Shown here one piece after another: positions 1-5,345 of a stretch of DNA of 7,225 bases; position 1 is the first letter of the stretch; each line of letters begins with the position of its first letter. Source of the stretch: Lutispora sp. (GTDB lineage Bacteria > Bacillota > Clostridia > Lutisporales > Lutisporaceae). A program made the translations under genes and the position numbers. The notes beneath the pieces were generated by a model that was not told the origin of the DNA, did not search any database, and saw only the letters and a list, made by a program, of their open reading frames with translations. The DNA lies in the NCBI GenBank assembly GCA_030834765.1, contig JAUQXG010000508.1, forward strand, positions 1 through 7,225. The letters run 5' to 3'.

Positions 1-32
1 TAAATTTTATTTAATTTTTAGGGGGATATAAA

Positions 33-563
33 ATGAAAAAAATATTGATTACTTTGGCATTCGTTTTATTATTAGCAACTTCAATCACAGCAGGAACACT
101 GGCGATGTATACAACCAGCATTGACAATCTGGCAGAAGGCAGTGTAGTTGCGAAGGAATTCGTTCTGACAGAAGGCGGTACAGATACCTTTACAAAGAAT
201 GTGAACATTGCTCCTGGTGAAACAGTAAACTGGCAATTCAGTGTCAAGAACTATAATGGCAGCATCGTAAGTGAAACTGCTATGGACTTGGATTTTGATG
301 TGGATGTTATTGCAGCTGACGGTAAAACAGTGATTGCTCCTCTTGATATCACTGTTAAAAACTCAGCCGGTGATATTGTAGGTACAGTTACATCAAACGG
401 AAAGATTGCATTTGGCGATGAATTTAACCTATCAGCCAATGGACAAGAGAAGACCTATACAGTATCTGTCAATTGGAAAAGCAATGATGCAGTAGATATA
501 AACTATGCCGGAGCGAATTATGGAACAGCAATTAAAGTAGCTGTAACCGGTACACAAAAGTAA
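33..563 (+). CDS. TasA/camelysin-like secreted protein with SipW-type signal peptide
   Basis: Encodes a 176-residue small secreted protein, probably a surface or matrix component processed by the SipW-like peptidase downstream. The N-terminus has a basic start (KK at 2-3), a hydrophobic core at about 5-19, then TAGTLAMYTTS (19-29). This resembles the conserved signal region of SipW substrates (GGTLAYFTD-like), with likely cleavage near A24. The mature part is beta-rich, with alternating hydrophobic residues and an APGETVNWQFSVKN stretch (60-73). It ends with a W-x(n)-D-x(n)-G-x(n)-VTGTQ pattern (W148, D155, G164, VTGTQ 171-175) that I recognise from clostridial TasA/camelysin-like proteins. 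The catalytic claim once attached to camelysin (peptidase M73) cannot be supported here. The start is clear: an AGGGGGA ribosome site at 19-25 lies just upstream of the ATG. A strong terminator follows the gene, so it may be expressed separately from, and more strongly than, the peptidase operon. Its promoter lies before the window. Confidence 0.8.
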   Translation: MKKILITLAFVLLLATSITAGTLAMYTTSIDNLAEGSVVAKEFVLTEGGTDTFTKNVNIAPGETVNWQFSVKNYNGSIVSETAMDLDFDVDVIAADGKTVIAPLDITVKNSAGDIVGTVTSNGKIAFGDEFNLSANGQEKTYTVSVNWKSNDAVDINYAGANYGTAIKVAVTGTQK

Positions 564-578
564 AAAAATAAACCTTGG

Positions 579-608
579 AGCTGTCTGTGTGATGCAGGCA
601 GCTTTTTT
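579..608 (+). terminator. Intrinsic terminator after the TasA-like gene
   Basis: A 9-bp stem (579-587 with 595-603, one G-T pair) closes a 7-base loop and runs directly into six T residues at 603-608. This is a textbook rho-independent terminator 15 bases after the stop codon. It separates the secreted-protein gene from the peptidase operon. Confidence 0.9.
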
Positions 609-644
609 ATTTTGCGAGGCATGATGCCAGGCCGATGGTTTGAA

Positions 645-663
645 AGAAAATATCTTATTTTCT
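645..663. promoter_or_regulatory. Perfect inverted repeat upstream of the peptidase operon promoter
   Basis: AGAAAATA-tct-TATTTTCT forms perfect 8-base arms around a 3-base centre. It lies 21 bases before the likely -35 box of the operon and has no T-tract suited to termination, so a regulator-binding site is the more likely role. The binding protein is unknown. AT-rich palindromes also arise by chance, so this is tentative. Confidence 0.4.
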
Positions 664-684
664 AGTTATTTGATTTAATGCCAT

Positions 685-713
685 TTGGGCATACTATATA
701 TAACGTGTATAAA
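685..713 (+). promoter_or_regulatory. Putative sigma-A promoter of the peptidase/ABC operon
   Basis: TTGGGC at 685-690 and TATAAA at 708-713 are separated by 17 bases, a good match to the TTGACA-N17-TATAAT consensus. A second -10-like hexamer, TATAAT at 720-725, has no good -35 at the right distance. The promoter would give a leader of roughly 110 bases before the ATG at 831, in which I see no known riboswitch. The rest of the 564-830 gap shows no gene. Confidence 0.5.
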
Positions 714-830
714 TTCATCTATAATGTTTTTGAAAATAAGTTGGGCTACCATCTTAAAGGATGTTTATAGAGCAAATGTAATAGAATTGATACAGGATAT
801 ATAATCAGTTTCCCATGGTAGAAGGGCGGG

Positions 831-1361
831 ATGATATTGCAATCCAAATATACAACCGAGGAACAGATCCAAGAGATGCGCAAGGAAATACTGCTGGAAA
901 AGCAAAGCATATCCCAAGGGAAAAGTAAAAAAGTTTTCAAGGATAAAAAATCTGCCCTGAAATTAGGCGGACGAATGATACTTATTGCTATCATCCTGCT
1001 GCTTGCAACCAACCTAGTATTCGTTCAAATTGCGAAGAGTAAGGGTGAGCTTCCCAGTATTTTGGGCTTTCATCTTTTTGTAGTGGAGTCAGGAAGCATG
1101 GAGCCTACCTTTCATATCGGATCGGTGCTTTTGTGTCGGGAACCTAAAAATTCCCGAAATCTTAAAGTAAATGATGTTGTCACTTTCTGGAATCTATCGG
1201 GACATATTGTGACACATAGAATTATTGAAATTATCCCTGACGAATCCGGCAAAATCTCATACCGTACAAAGGGCGACAATCCTCGGAATTCCCCTGATCA
1301 GGACCCACTTACAACCGATAGAGTAGTGGCGGTGTTCATCCTAAAAATACCCTTTACATAA
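831..1361 (+). CDS. sipW: ER/archaeal-type signal peptidase I (SipW-like)
   Basis: A 176-residue membrane-bound signal peptidase of family S26B, expected to cleave the signal peptide of TasA/camelysin-like proteins on the outer face of the membrane. A cytoplasmic N-terminal segment of about 48 residues, rich in Lys and Glu, precedes one membrane helix (about 49-67). The catalytic domain follows: nucleophile S89 in SGSMEP (87-92), H129 in VTHR (127-130) replacing the Lys of ordinary bacterial enzymes, and D149 in KGDN (147-150), with a second Asp at 156. The protein stops at LKIPFT, where SipW-type enzymes usually continue into a second membrane helix, and its N-terminal tail is longer than usual. 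The ATG at 831 follows a G-rich site (822-830) at very short spacing; a TTG at 837 is an alternative. The next gene starts 27 bases after the stop. The symbol denotes the type, not proven orthology. Confidence 0.88.
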   Translation: MILQSKYTTEEQIQEMRKEILLEKQSISQGKSKKVFKDKKSALKLGGRMILIAIILLLATNLVFVQIAKSKGELPSILGFHLFVVESGSMEPTFHIGSVLLCREPKNSRNLKVNDVVTFWNLSGHIVTHRIIEIIPDESGKISYRTKGDNPRNSPDQDPLTTDRVVAVFILKIPFT

Positions 1362-1388
1362 GGGAAAGACCATGGCGGAGATGTGAAT

Positions 1389-2387
1389 ATGAAGAAAAAT
1401 ACCAAGCAGGATACAGGTGAAATGAAAATAAAAAATATTGTATTTATGGAAGGGATTTCCTCGGGTGAACACTTTTTGTTTGAAAATCAGGAGCCAAGGC
1501 CTGTGCTGGAACATATTGACTTGGTTATCAACCGAGAAGAAGCATGGGGCATCAGTGGGCAATCCGCCTATGAAATCAAGCTGCTGCTGGAGATTATGGC
1601 AAACATCAGACCCTATGACAAGGGAAGATGCATTTTAATGGAACGGGGCATGCTGCGGCATAAGCGTGTGATCTTGGAGCATGTATTTTATATAGGAAAC
1701 GCCGGCATGCTTTATAACAATATGAATGTGCTGGAATTTCTGATGTTTGTCATGAATCAATTCAATACTGATAAAGTGGCCCTTCAGGATGAGATTTTTG
1801 AATCCATCATTGACATGGGACTGGGTCATATATCTCTCACCCCAAACAGAATGCTGACAGAAGAGGAAAAGGCCGTCGTTACCTTGTTAGCTGCCGCCTA
1901 TTCGGACAGCACCATGATTGTATTCAATTTTCCCGAGTATGATTTCGATGAAAGACTCGTGGATGCCATTGCAAAGATAGCAGGTTTTATCCAGGCTCGG
2001 GACAAAAGTCTGATTGTGGGAACAAAAAACAATTTTTTGATTCAAAAGGCCTGTAGTCATACGGCTTTTTTGATAGATGGAAGACTACTATACCAAGGCA
2101 CTGTTGAACAACTTCGTTTCAGCTACGATAAAATTTTGGTCATCATACGGGACAAAAAAATATATAATATGTTGGATCAGTTGGCTCCTTTGCTTCCGGA
2201 TTACAAGCTGTCCATAAAAGAAGATAGCCTGCTCATCAGCAGCTTAGGAGAAGAAGAGGGCGATCCCGGCAGTATTTATAAAAAAATCGCTGAAGCAGGT
2301 ATTGTTCCTGATTATATGGAGATCAATCCTAAAACAGTGTACAATGCATATGAGGAGATTATCTTGCGGCATGATTTACAGAAATAG
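1389..2387 (+). CDS. Degenerate ABC-2-type ATP-binding protein (probable pseudo-ATPase)
   Basis: A 332-residue protein that follows the ABC ATPase fold in register but has lost its nucleotide motifs. The Walker A region reads GISGQSAYEIKLLL (54-67): its glycines are partly kept, but the P-loop Lys aligns with I63. The Q-loop region is YIGNAGMLYNNMNVLEFL (101-118). The signature LSGGQ is replaced by LTEEE (156-160). Walker B is MIVFNFPE (176-183), with Asp to N180 and the catalytic Glu to F181. The H-loop His aligns with T212. The subsequent AFLIDGRLLYQGT (226-238) is typical of the family. Residues 240-332, ending in NPKTVYNAYEEIIL, resemble the C-terminal extension of ABC-2 exporter ATPases (NatA/CcmA-like). 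ATP hydrolysis is therefore unlikely; a structural or regulatory role is inferred. The ATG at 1389 is chosen because GGAG (1377-1380) lies 8 bases upstream; the GTG at 1383 is too close. The frame is intact, and the 3' end overlaps the membrane partner gene by 17 bases. Confidence 0.8.
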   Translation: MKKNTKQDTGEMKIKNIVFMEGISSGEHFLFENQEPRPVLEHIDLVINREEAWGISGQSAYEIKLLLEIMANIRPYDKGRCILMERGMLRHKRVILEHVFYIGNAGMLYNNMNVLEFLMFVMNQFNTDKVALQDEIFESIIDMGLGHISLTPNRMLTEEEKAVVTLLAAAYSDSTMIVFNFPEYDFDERLVDAIAKIAGFIQARDKSLIVGTKNNFLIQKACSHTAFLIDGRLLYQGTVEQLRFSYDKILVIIRDKKIYNMLDQLAPLLPDYKLSIKEDSLLISSLGEEEGDPGSIYKKIAEAGIVPDYMEINPKTVYNAYEEIILRHDLQK

Positions 2388-3774
2388 CTATTTCAAAAAA
2401 GAGCTTCGTCAGGCATACACTGAAAACAAAGCAGGTACCAATAGAAAAGTAACCTTTGCCCTTTTTTTAGGGCTTATTTCCTTTGCTGTTTATTTCCTAC
2501 TACAAACAGTGCAGGAGAGTGTGCTTTCCGATGTGGTCCCAGAAATCATGCAGCCCAGCTTTTTTTCAACTCTTTATATCTACATTCACATGTCCTTGCT
2601 TTTGAATATCGTCTATTTTGTTATCTATTATGATTATCTCTTTTTCTCCGAAATAAGAAAAAATTCATGGTACCTGCTGGTCCAGATGGGATACAATCCG
2701 GTCATGATGATTTTTTCAAAGCTTTTTGCTTTATTGTATTCTATTCTTATGATTTACACCATTGGATTTGTATTTATGATATTGCTGACATTTTTTCTGA
2801 AATACAGCTTGATATTTGCCTATATGCCCTCATTATATTTTGCCGGGTTGACGGATATCATACTCCTCAGCATATTCACGATGATGATTTCTCTTTATGC
2901 AAAAAATATTATAAATGCCCATTATCTGATGTTTCTTACTGCCATGGTCATCGTGGCCCTGAAAATACTGTCGGGATATTATACCGTGCTGTCCAACCGC
3001 GTTGTCATGCAGGATATAGCCAATTTGTTTGATATCAGCCGCTCTTGGTTTCTGCCTGCCGCTGCTGTTTTGATTGCTGCAGCAGGCCTGATTTGTGTGT
3101 TCAGAGCCAAGAATGTAGCAAAGTACTATAACCTTCCTGGCAATGATTTTACGATGCTTTCTGATGTAAAGATTGTATATATGGACACCAAGACGAAACA
3201 GTGGAAGCTGGGCGACGGCAGCGACAAAACAGCAAAGAAAAGCAAGCTGCTGGAAAAGGCCATCACAGTCAGCCTATTGGCTTTCATTTGCACCGCATTG
3301 GTTTTTAATGTATTTATTATTCTGATCAATGCCTCTACCCCCGGCAGCGAAGTGACAATCCGAGGCGTGATTCCCTTTGTTTTTAAATCCGATACCATGG
3401 AACCGGATATTATGCTGAATGACCTCGCCTATTTCAAGAAAGTCGATAATCAATATGAAATCAATGCAGGTCAGATCGTCATTTTTAAACAAAACAATGT
3501 CATCTATGTGGAACGGGTTATTGAGAAAAAAGGAGGAGAGCTGACGGTAGACATCGATAATTATCCACCTATGTCTCAGACCGGCGCCATGTTAAAAAGC
3601 GTATCAAGAGAGACTGTCATCGGTGTATTCAGCGGTAGAAACCGCTGGCTAGGAGCCTTGATTCTTTTTGCCAACACGATTTTTGGAAGACTGCTGTTCC
3701 TGTTGGTGCCTACGGTGCTGCTGTTTTACTACAGGCAGATCATCCATTTGTATCAAAGAAGGAATAAATCATAA
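2371..3774 (+). CDS. ABC-2-like membrane protein fused to inactive signal peptidase domain
   Basis: A 467-residue protein of two parts. Residues 1-250 have about six membrane helices (near 28-46, 66-90, 113-142, 145-175, 184-204, 227-246). A segment at 93-120 (SEIRKNSW, then MGYNPVMMIFSKLF) matches the pattern of ABC-2 permeases after their second helix. After a charged cytoplasmic linker (250-296) comes a membrane helix (298-318), an extracytoplasmic domain (325-425) and a C-terminal helix (about 435-456): the layout of a SipW-type peptidase. The catalytic box reads SDTMEP (340-345), with Thr for the nucleophilic Ser. VERV (380-383) has Glu in place of the catalytic His. D396 in DIDN matches the conserved Asp. 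It is therefore probably a pseudopeptidase. The ATG at 2371 overlaps the ATPase gene by 17 bases, with AGGAG at 2353-2357 (spacing of 13 is long); earlier in-frame ATGs extend implausibly into that gene. I infer that it partners with the ATPase-like protein. Confidence 0.8.
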   Translation: MIYRNSYFKKELRQAYTENKAGTNRKVTFALFLGLISFAVYFLLQTVQESVLSDVVPEIMQPSFFSTLYIYIHMSLLLNIVYFVIYYDYLFFSEIRKNSWYLLVQMGYNPVMMIFSKLFALLYSILMIYTIGFVFMILLTFFLKYSLIFAYMPSLYFAGLTDIILLSIFTMMISLYAKNIINAHYLMFLTAMVIVALKILSGYYTVLSNRVVMQDIANLFDISRSWFLPAAAVLIAAAGLICVFRAKNVAKYYNLPGNDFTMLSDVKIVYMDTKTKQWKLGDGSDKTAKKSKLLEKAITVSLLAFICTALVFNVFIILINASTPGSEVTIRGVIPFVFKSDTMEPDIMLNDLAYFKKVDNQYEINAGQIVIFKQNNVIYVERVIEKKGGELTVDIDNYPPMSQTGAMLKSVSRETVIGVFSGRNRWLGALILFANTIFGRLLFLLVPTVLLFYYRQIIHLYQRRNKS

Positions 3775-3810
3775 GGGCAGGACTTTCATTAAGTATATGG
3801 GGGTCAAACC

Positions 3811-3876
3811 TTGCTCAAGCTAGAAATCGTGTGACTGCTAATCGAGGGTCAAGGGTTCGAATCCCTCTCTCTGCCA
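3811..3876 (+). pseudogene. tRNA-like 3' half (remnant or attachment-site scar)
   Basis: The 3' part looks like a tRNA. There is a GACTGCTAATC anticodon-like segment (3833-3843, GCT as in serine tRNA), then a T-arm GGGTTCGAATCCC (3853-3865), a CTCTCT acceptor-like stretch and an encoded CCA (3874-3876). The 5' half does not fold. The segment GCTCAAGCTAGAAATCG (3813-3829) only loosely resembles a D-arm, no adjacent 7-base partner for the acceptor strand is present, and the long variable arm of a serine tRNA is missing. By strict T-arm counting the CCA is also one or two bases out of place. GGCAG at 3776-3780 could pair with CTGCC at 3871-3875, but the distance is about 100 bases. It could be a decayed tRNA, or the 3' end of a tRNA duplicated by integration of a mobile element; no integrase or second copy is in the window. 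Confidence 0.4.
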
Positions 3877-3890
3877 TCTAAGTAAGTTTT

Positions 3891-3926
3891 AAGGACTAAT
3901 CAAAATGAATAGATAGTCCTTTTTTT
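3891..3926 (+). terminator. Intrinsic terminator after the tRNA-like sequence
   Basis: AAGGACTA (3891-3898) pairs perfectly with TAGTCCTT (3914-3921) around a 15-base loop, followed by a run of T to 3926. It sits 15 bases after the CCA of the tRNA-like sequence, as expected for a tRNA terminator. It would also end the upstream peptidase/ABC operon, which has no other terminator. Confidence 0.8.
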
Positions 3927-3934
3927 AAATAAAG

Positions 3935-3970
3935 AAGCATTATTAAATAATTGATTTATTTATAATGCTT
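3935..3970 (-). terminator. AT-rich hairpin, possible terminator of the XRE gene
   Basis: AAGCATTAT (3935-3943) pairs with ATAATGCTT (3962-3970), and AAATAA (3945-3950) with TTATTT (3956-3961), with one bulged T (3944) and a 5-base loop. This makes a 15-bp hairpin 37 bases after the stop codon of the minus-strand regulator. On that strand it runs into CTTTATTT, a weak T-rich tail, so termination is plausible but not certain. A repeat element or part of an integration junction are alternatives. Confidence 0.5.
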
Positions 3971-4006
3971 GCACTTGTATTTTCATATGAAGAGTACCCA
4001 CATCAT

Positions 4007-4327
4007 CTATAAAAGGCTATCCAATATAAGCTGTAAGCTCTTACGAAGCTTTGGAGAAAGTATTCTATACTTTTCAATAATATGGATTTCTTCTTTATTT
4101 AGCTCATATTTCTCAACTTTTTCAATCTTGTGCCGAATATCGGTATTACCAATCAGATAGTCCACCGAGGTATCAAAATAGGCTGCAAATCGTTTCAGTG
4201 TGGAAATATCAGGTTCATAAGCACCGCTTTCATAGCTATGTATACTTTGCTGCGTAAGCCCAAGTTGATCTGCCAGCTTTTGTTGGCTTAATCCAGTCTG
4301 CTCTCTAAGTATTCTTAAGTTTTCCAT
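4007..4327 (-). CDS. XRE/Cro-CI family transcriptional regulator
   Basis: A 106-residue DNA-binding repressor-like protein of the cytoplasm. Residues 3-57 form a clear HTH_3 domain: LRILREQTGLSQQKLADQLG (4-23), the recognition-helix region TQQSIHSYESG (25-35), and PDISTLKRFAAYFDTSVDYLIG (39-60), the usual closing segment of this fold. The last 45 residues are charged and helical and probably dimerise. The ATG is well placed after GAGGTGAT on the minus strand (4331-4338). It is transcribed away from the receiver gene and shares a 132-base divergent region with it, so control of its own and the neighbour's promoter is a natural inference. A palindrome over the neighbour's -10 box (4407-4424) is a candidate operator. 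The target and inducer are unknown. Confidence 0.88.
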   Translation of the reverse strand: MENLRILREQTGLSQQKLADQLGLTQQSIHSYESGAYEPDISTLKRFAAYFDTSVDYLIGNTDIRHKIEKVEKYELNKEEIHIIEKYRILSPKLRKSLQLILDSLL

Positions 4328-4390
4328 CTCATCACCTCAGTATAATTTTAACAAGTAGGGGTTGTACGCGATAAAAAGCATTAAGAGTTA

Positions 4391-4419
4391 TTTACAACAA
4401 GAAAAACTTGTAATATAAT
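4391..4419 (+). promoter_or_regulatory. Near-consensus sigma-A promoter of the receiver gene
   Basis: TTTACA (4391-4396) and a perfect TATAAT (4414-4419) are spaced by 17 bases. The predicted start near 4426 gives a leader of about 34 bases with an AAAGGAG ribosome site before the receiver gene. No equally good promoter is evident for the divergent regulator gene. Confidence 0.75.
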
Positions 4420-4424
4420 ACAAG
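4407..4424. promoter_or_regulatory. Palindromic putative operator over the -10 box
   Basis: CTTGTA-atataa-TACAAG is a perfect 6-base inverted repeat with a 6-base centre that covers the -10 hexamer of the receiver promoter. Related half-sites occur nearby: ACAAG at 4351-4355, TTGTA at 4362-4366 and ACAAG at 4397-4401. Binding there would block RNA polymerase. The adjacent XRE protein is the obvious candidate binder, but this is inferred from position only. Confidence 0.5.
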
Positions 4425-4459
4425 AGATAAAAATTATACTGTTAAAGGAGATGATTTTA

Positions 4460-4843
4460 TTGTTGAATATTGCTTTATGTGATGATATACCTATACTGAG
4501 TGAAGTGTTAGAAGTACTGATCCATGAGTATGAGATAAATTATGATGTTAAATTTAATGTTTTCATCTTCGATAGTGGTGAGCAGCTTCTTGAGAAATTT
4601 AATCAAAATAAAAAATTTTTTGACTTGCTTTTTCTGGATTACCATATGAAAAGAATGAATGGAGTTGAAACTGCACTGTATATTCGGAAATACAACACAA
4701 GATGCAGCATTGTATTTGTAACTTCATCCGATGCCTTTCATGAATTTATGAAAGCAGCTCCACTGGAGATATTATGTAAACCAGTTGAAAAAGAACATGT
4801 TTATAAAATATTAAACAAGGTACTGACTGAGAACGGCAGCTAA
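4460..4843 (+). CDS. Stand-alone response-regulator receiver, LytTR-regulator type
   Basis: A 127-residue cytoplasmic phospho-receiver. All canonical residues are present: the acidic pair D8-D9 in ALCDD, phosphoacceptor D60 in LLFLDYHMKRMNG, T88 in VFVTSS and K107 in CKP. The sequence is closest in style to AgrA/LytR-class regulators, whose N-terminus is typically MLNIAICDD. Those proteins continue with a LytTR DNA-binding domain to about 240 residues; this one stops at ENGS right after the receiver, so it has no output domain. It may act by protein contact, as a phosphate sink, or be the remnant of a truncated gene. I chose the TTG at 4460 because AAAGGAG (4444-4450) lies 9 bases upstream and the product begins MLNIALCDD; the ATG at 4451 abuts the ribosome site. 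No histidine kinase is in the window. Confidence 0.8.
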   Translation: MLNIALCDDIPILSEVLEVLIHEYEINYDVKFNVFIFDSGEQLLEKFNQNKKFFDLLFLDYHMKRMNGVETALYIRKYNTRCSIVFVTSSDAFHEFMKAAPLEILCKPVEKEHVYKILNKVLTENGS

Positions 4844-5345
4844 TGTTATAGATAGATTATGTACGGAAACAGAAAGAGAGTTTACTCGATCGTTCTCTAT
4901 TGAAAAATTTTTTACTAGACATATATACATATTCTTTATGAATTAATTCATTTCTGAATCGTTCAAATCAGACAAACCATCATGTTTATCTATTAAATTC
5001 TTATCAATTTTCATACTGAAGTTAAGGTATTATCTCTCTTTGCAAAAGTATTTAAGCTTTATGAACAGGTCTTCAATATCCTCACAGCCAAATAAAGATA
5101 TATTGTCTTGGAGACTCCATTTAAAAAATCATCATCTGTTTATTATGATTATAGAAAAAATCGATAAGACAAAATTCGACATAGATATTATCAATTAGAC
5201 AACTTTGAGATATCATGCTAAATTTAAACATGTGAAATGATTGTCAGAAAACCATTTTATTTTTATGTACCCATAATTTAAGCTATATATGAAAAGAATT
5301 TGCATAAATAATCATGGCAGCAAAAGAGGAGAAGGGAGGAAACTT
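4844..5345. other. AT-rich stretch of about 500 bases without an intact gene
   Basis: No convincing intact gene was seen between the receiver and the uptake operon. Short minus-strand reading frames occur at 4943-5231 and are described separately. A weak possible promoter for the uptake operon is TTGTCA (5241-5246), 17 bases before TATGTA (5264-5269). A weak 5-bp stem at 4875-4898 lies before a T-run but is too short to call a terminator. No tRNA, CRISPR or insertion-sequence ends were recognised. Confidence 0.5.
4943..5231 (-). pseudogene. Possible decayed minus-strand gene of unknown function
   Basis: Read on the minus strand, three short open stretches follow one another. The first runs from an ATG at 5231 to a stop at 5121 (36 residues, including IDNIYVEFCLIDFFYNHNK). 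The second is a shifted frame at 5128-5033 without a start (including DNISLFGCEDIEDLFIKLKY). After one in-frame stop the third continues to 4943 and includes a 23-residue piece from an ATG at 5014. The composition looks protein-like (aromatic and acidic residues mixed as in globular proteins), and one frameshift plus one stop would join them into roughly 95 residues. No ribosome site precedes any start, and I recognise no family. It could equally be chance reading in AT-rich DNA. Confidence 0.25.

Noticed and set aside
2302..2370. In-frame ATG at 2302 as start of the permease-peptidase fusion
   Set aside because: It would overlap the ATPase-like gene by 86 bases and add 23 residues unlike any permease N-terminus. 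The ATG at 2371 gives a natural cytoplasmic start before the first helix.
3126..3492. Open minus-strand frames of 72 and 90 codons inside the fusion gene
   Set aside because: They overlap clear coding sequence on the plus strand, have no ribosome site and no recognisable domain; they are antisense shadows.
3799..3874. A complete 76-base tRNA starting at GGGGGTC
   Set aside because: The 5' bases do not pair with the acceptor 3' strand TCTCTGC, and no D-arm forms, so only the 3' half is claimed.
3969..4160. Plus-strand frame of 63 codons opposite the XRE gene
   Set aside because: It is antisense to a well-supported HTH protein and has low-complexity Ser/Phe-rich content with no ribosome site.
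4875..4913. Terminator after the receiver gene
   Set aside because: The stem is only 5 bp plus wobble pairs, and the T-run begins nine bases after it.
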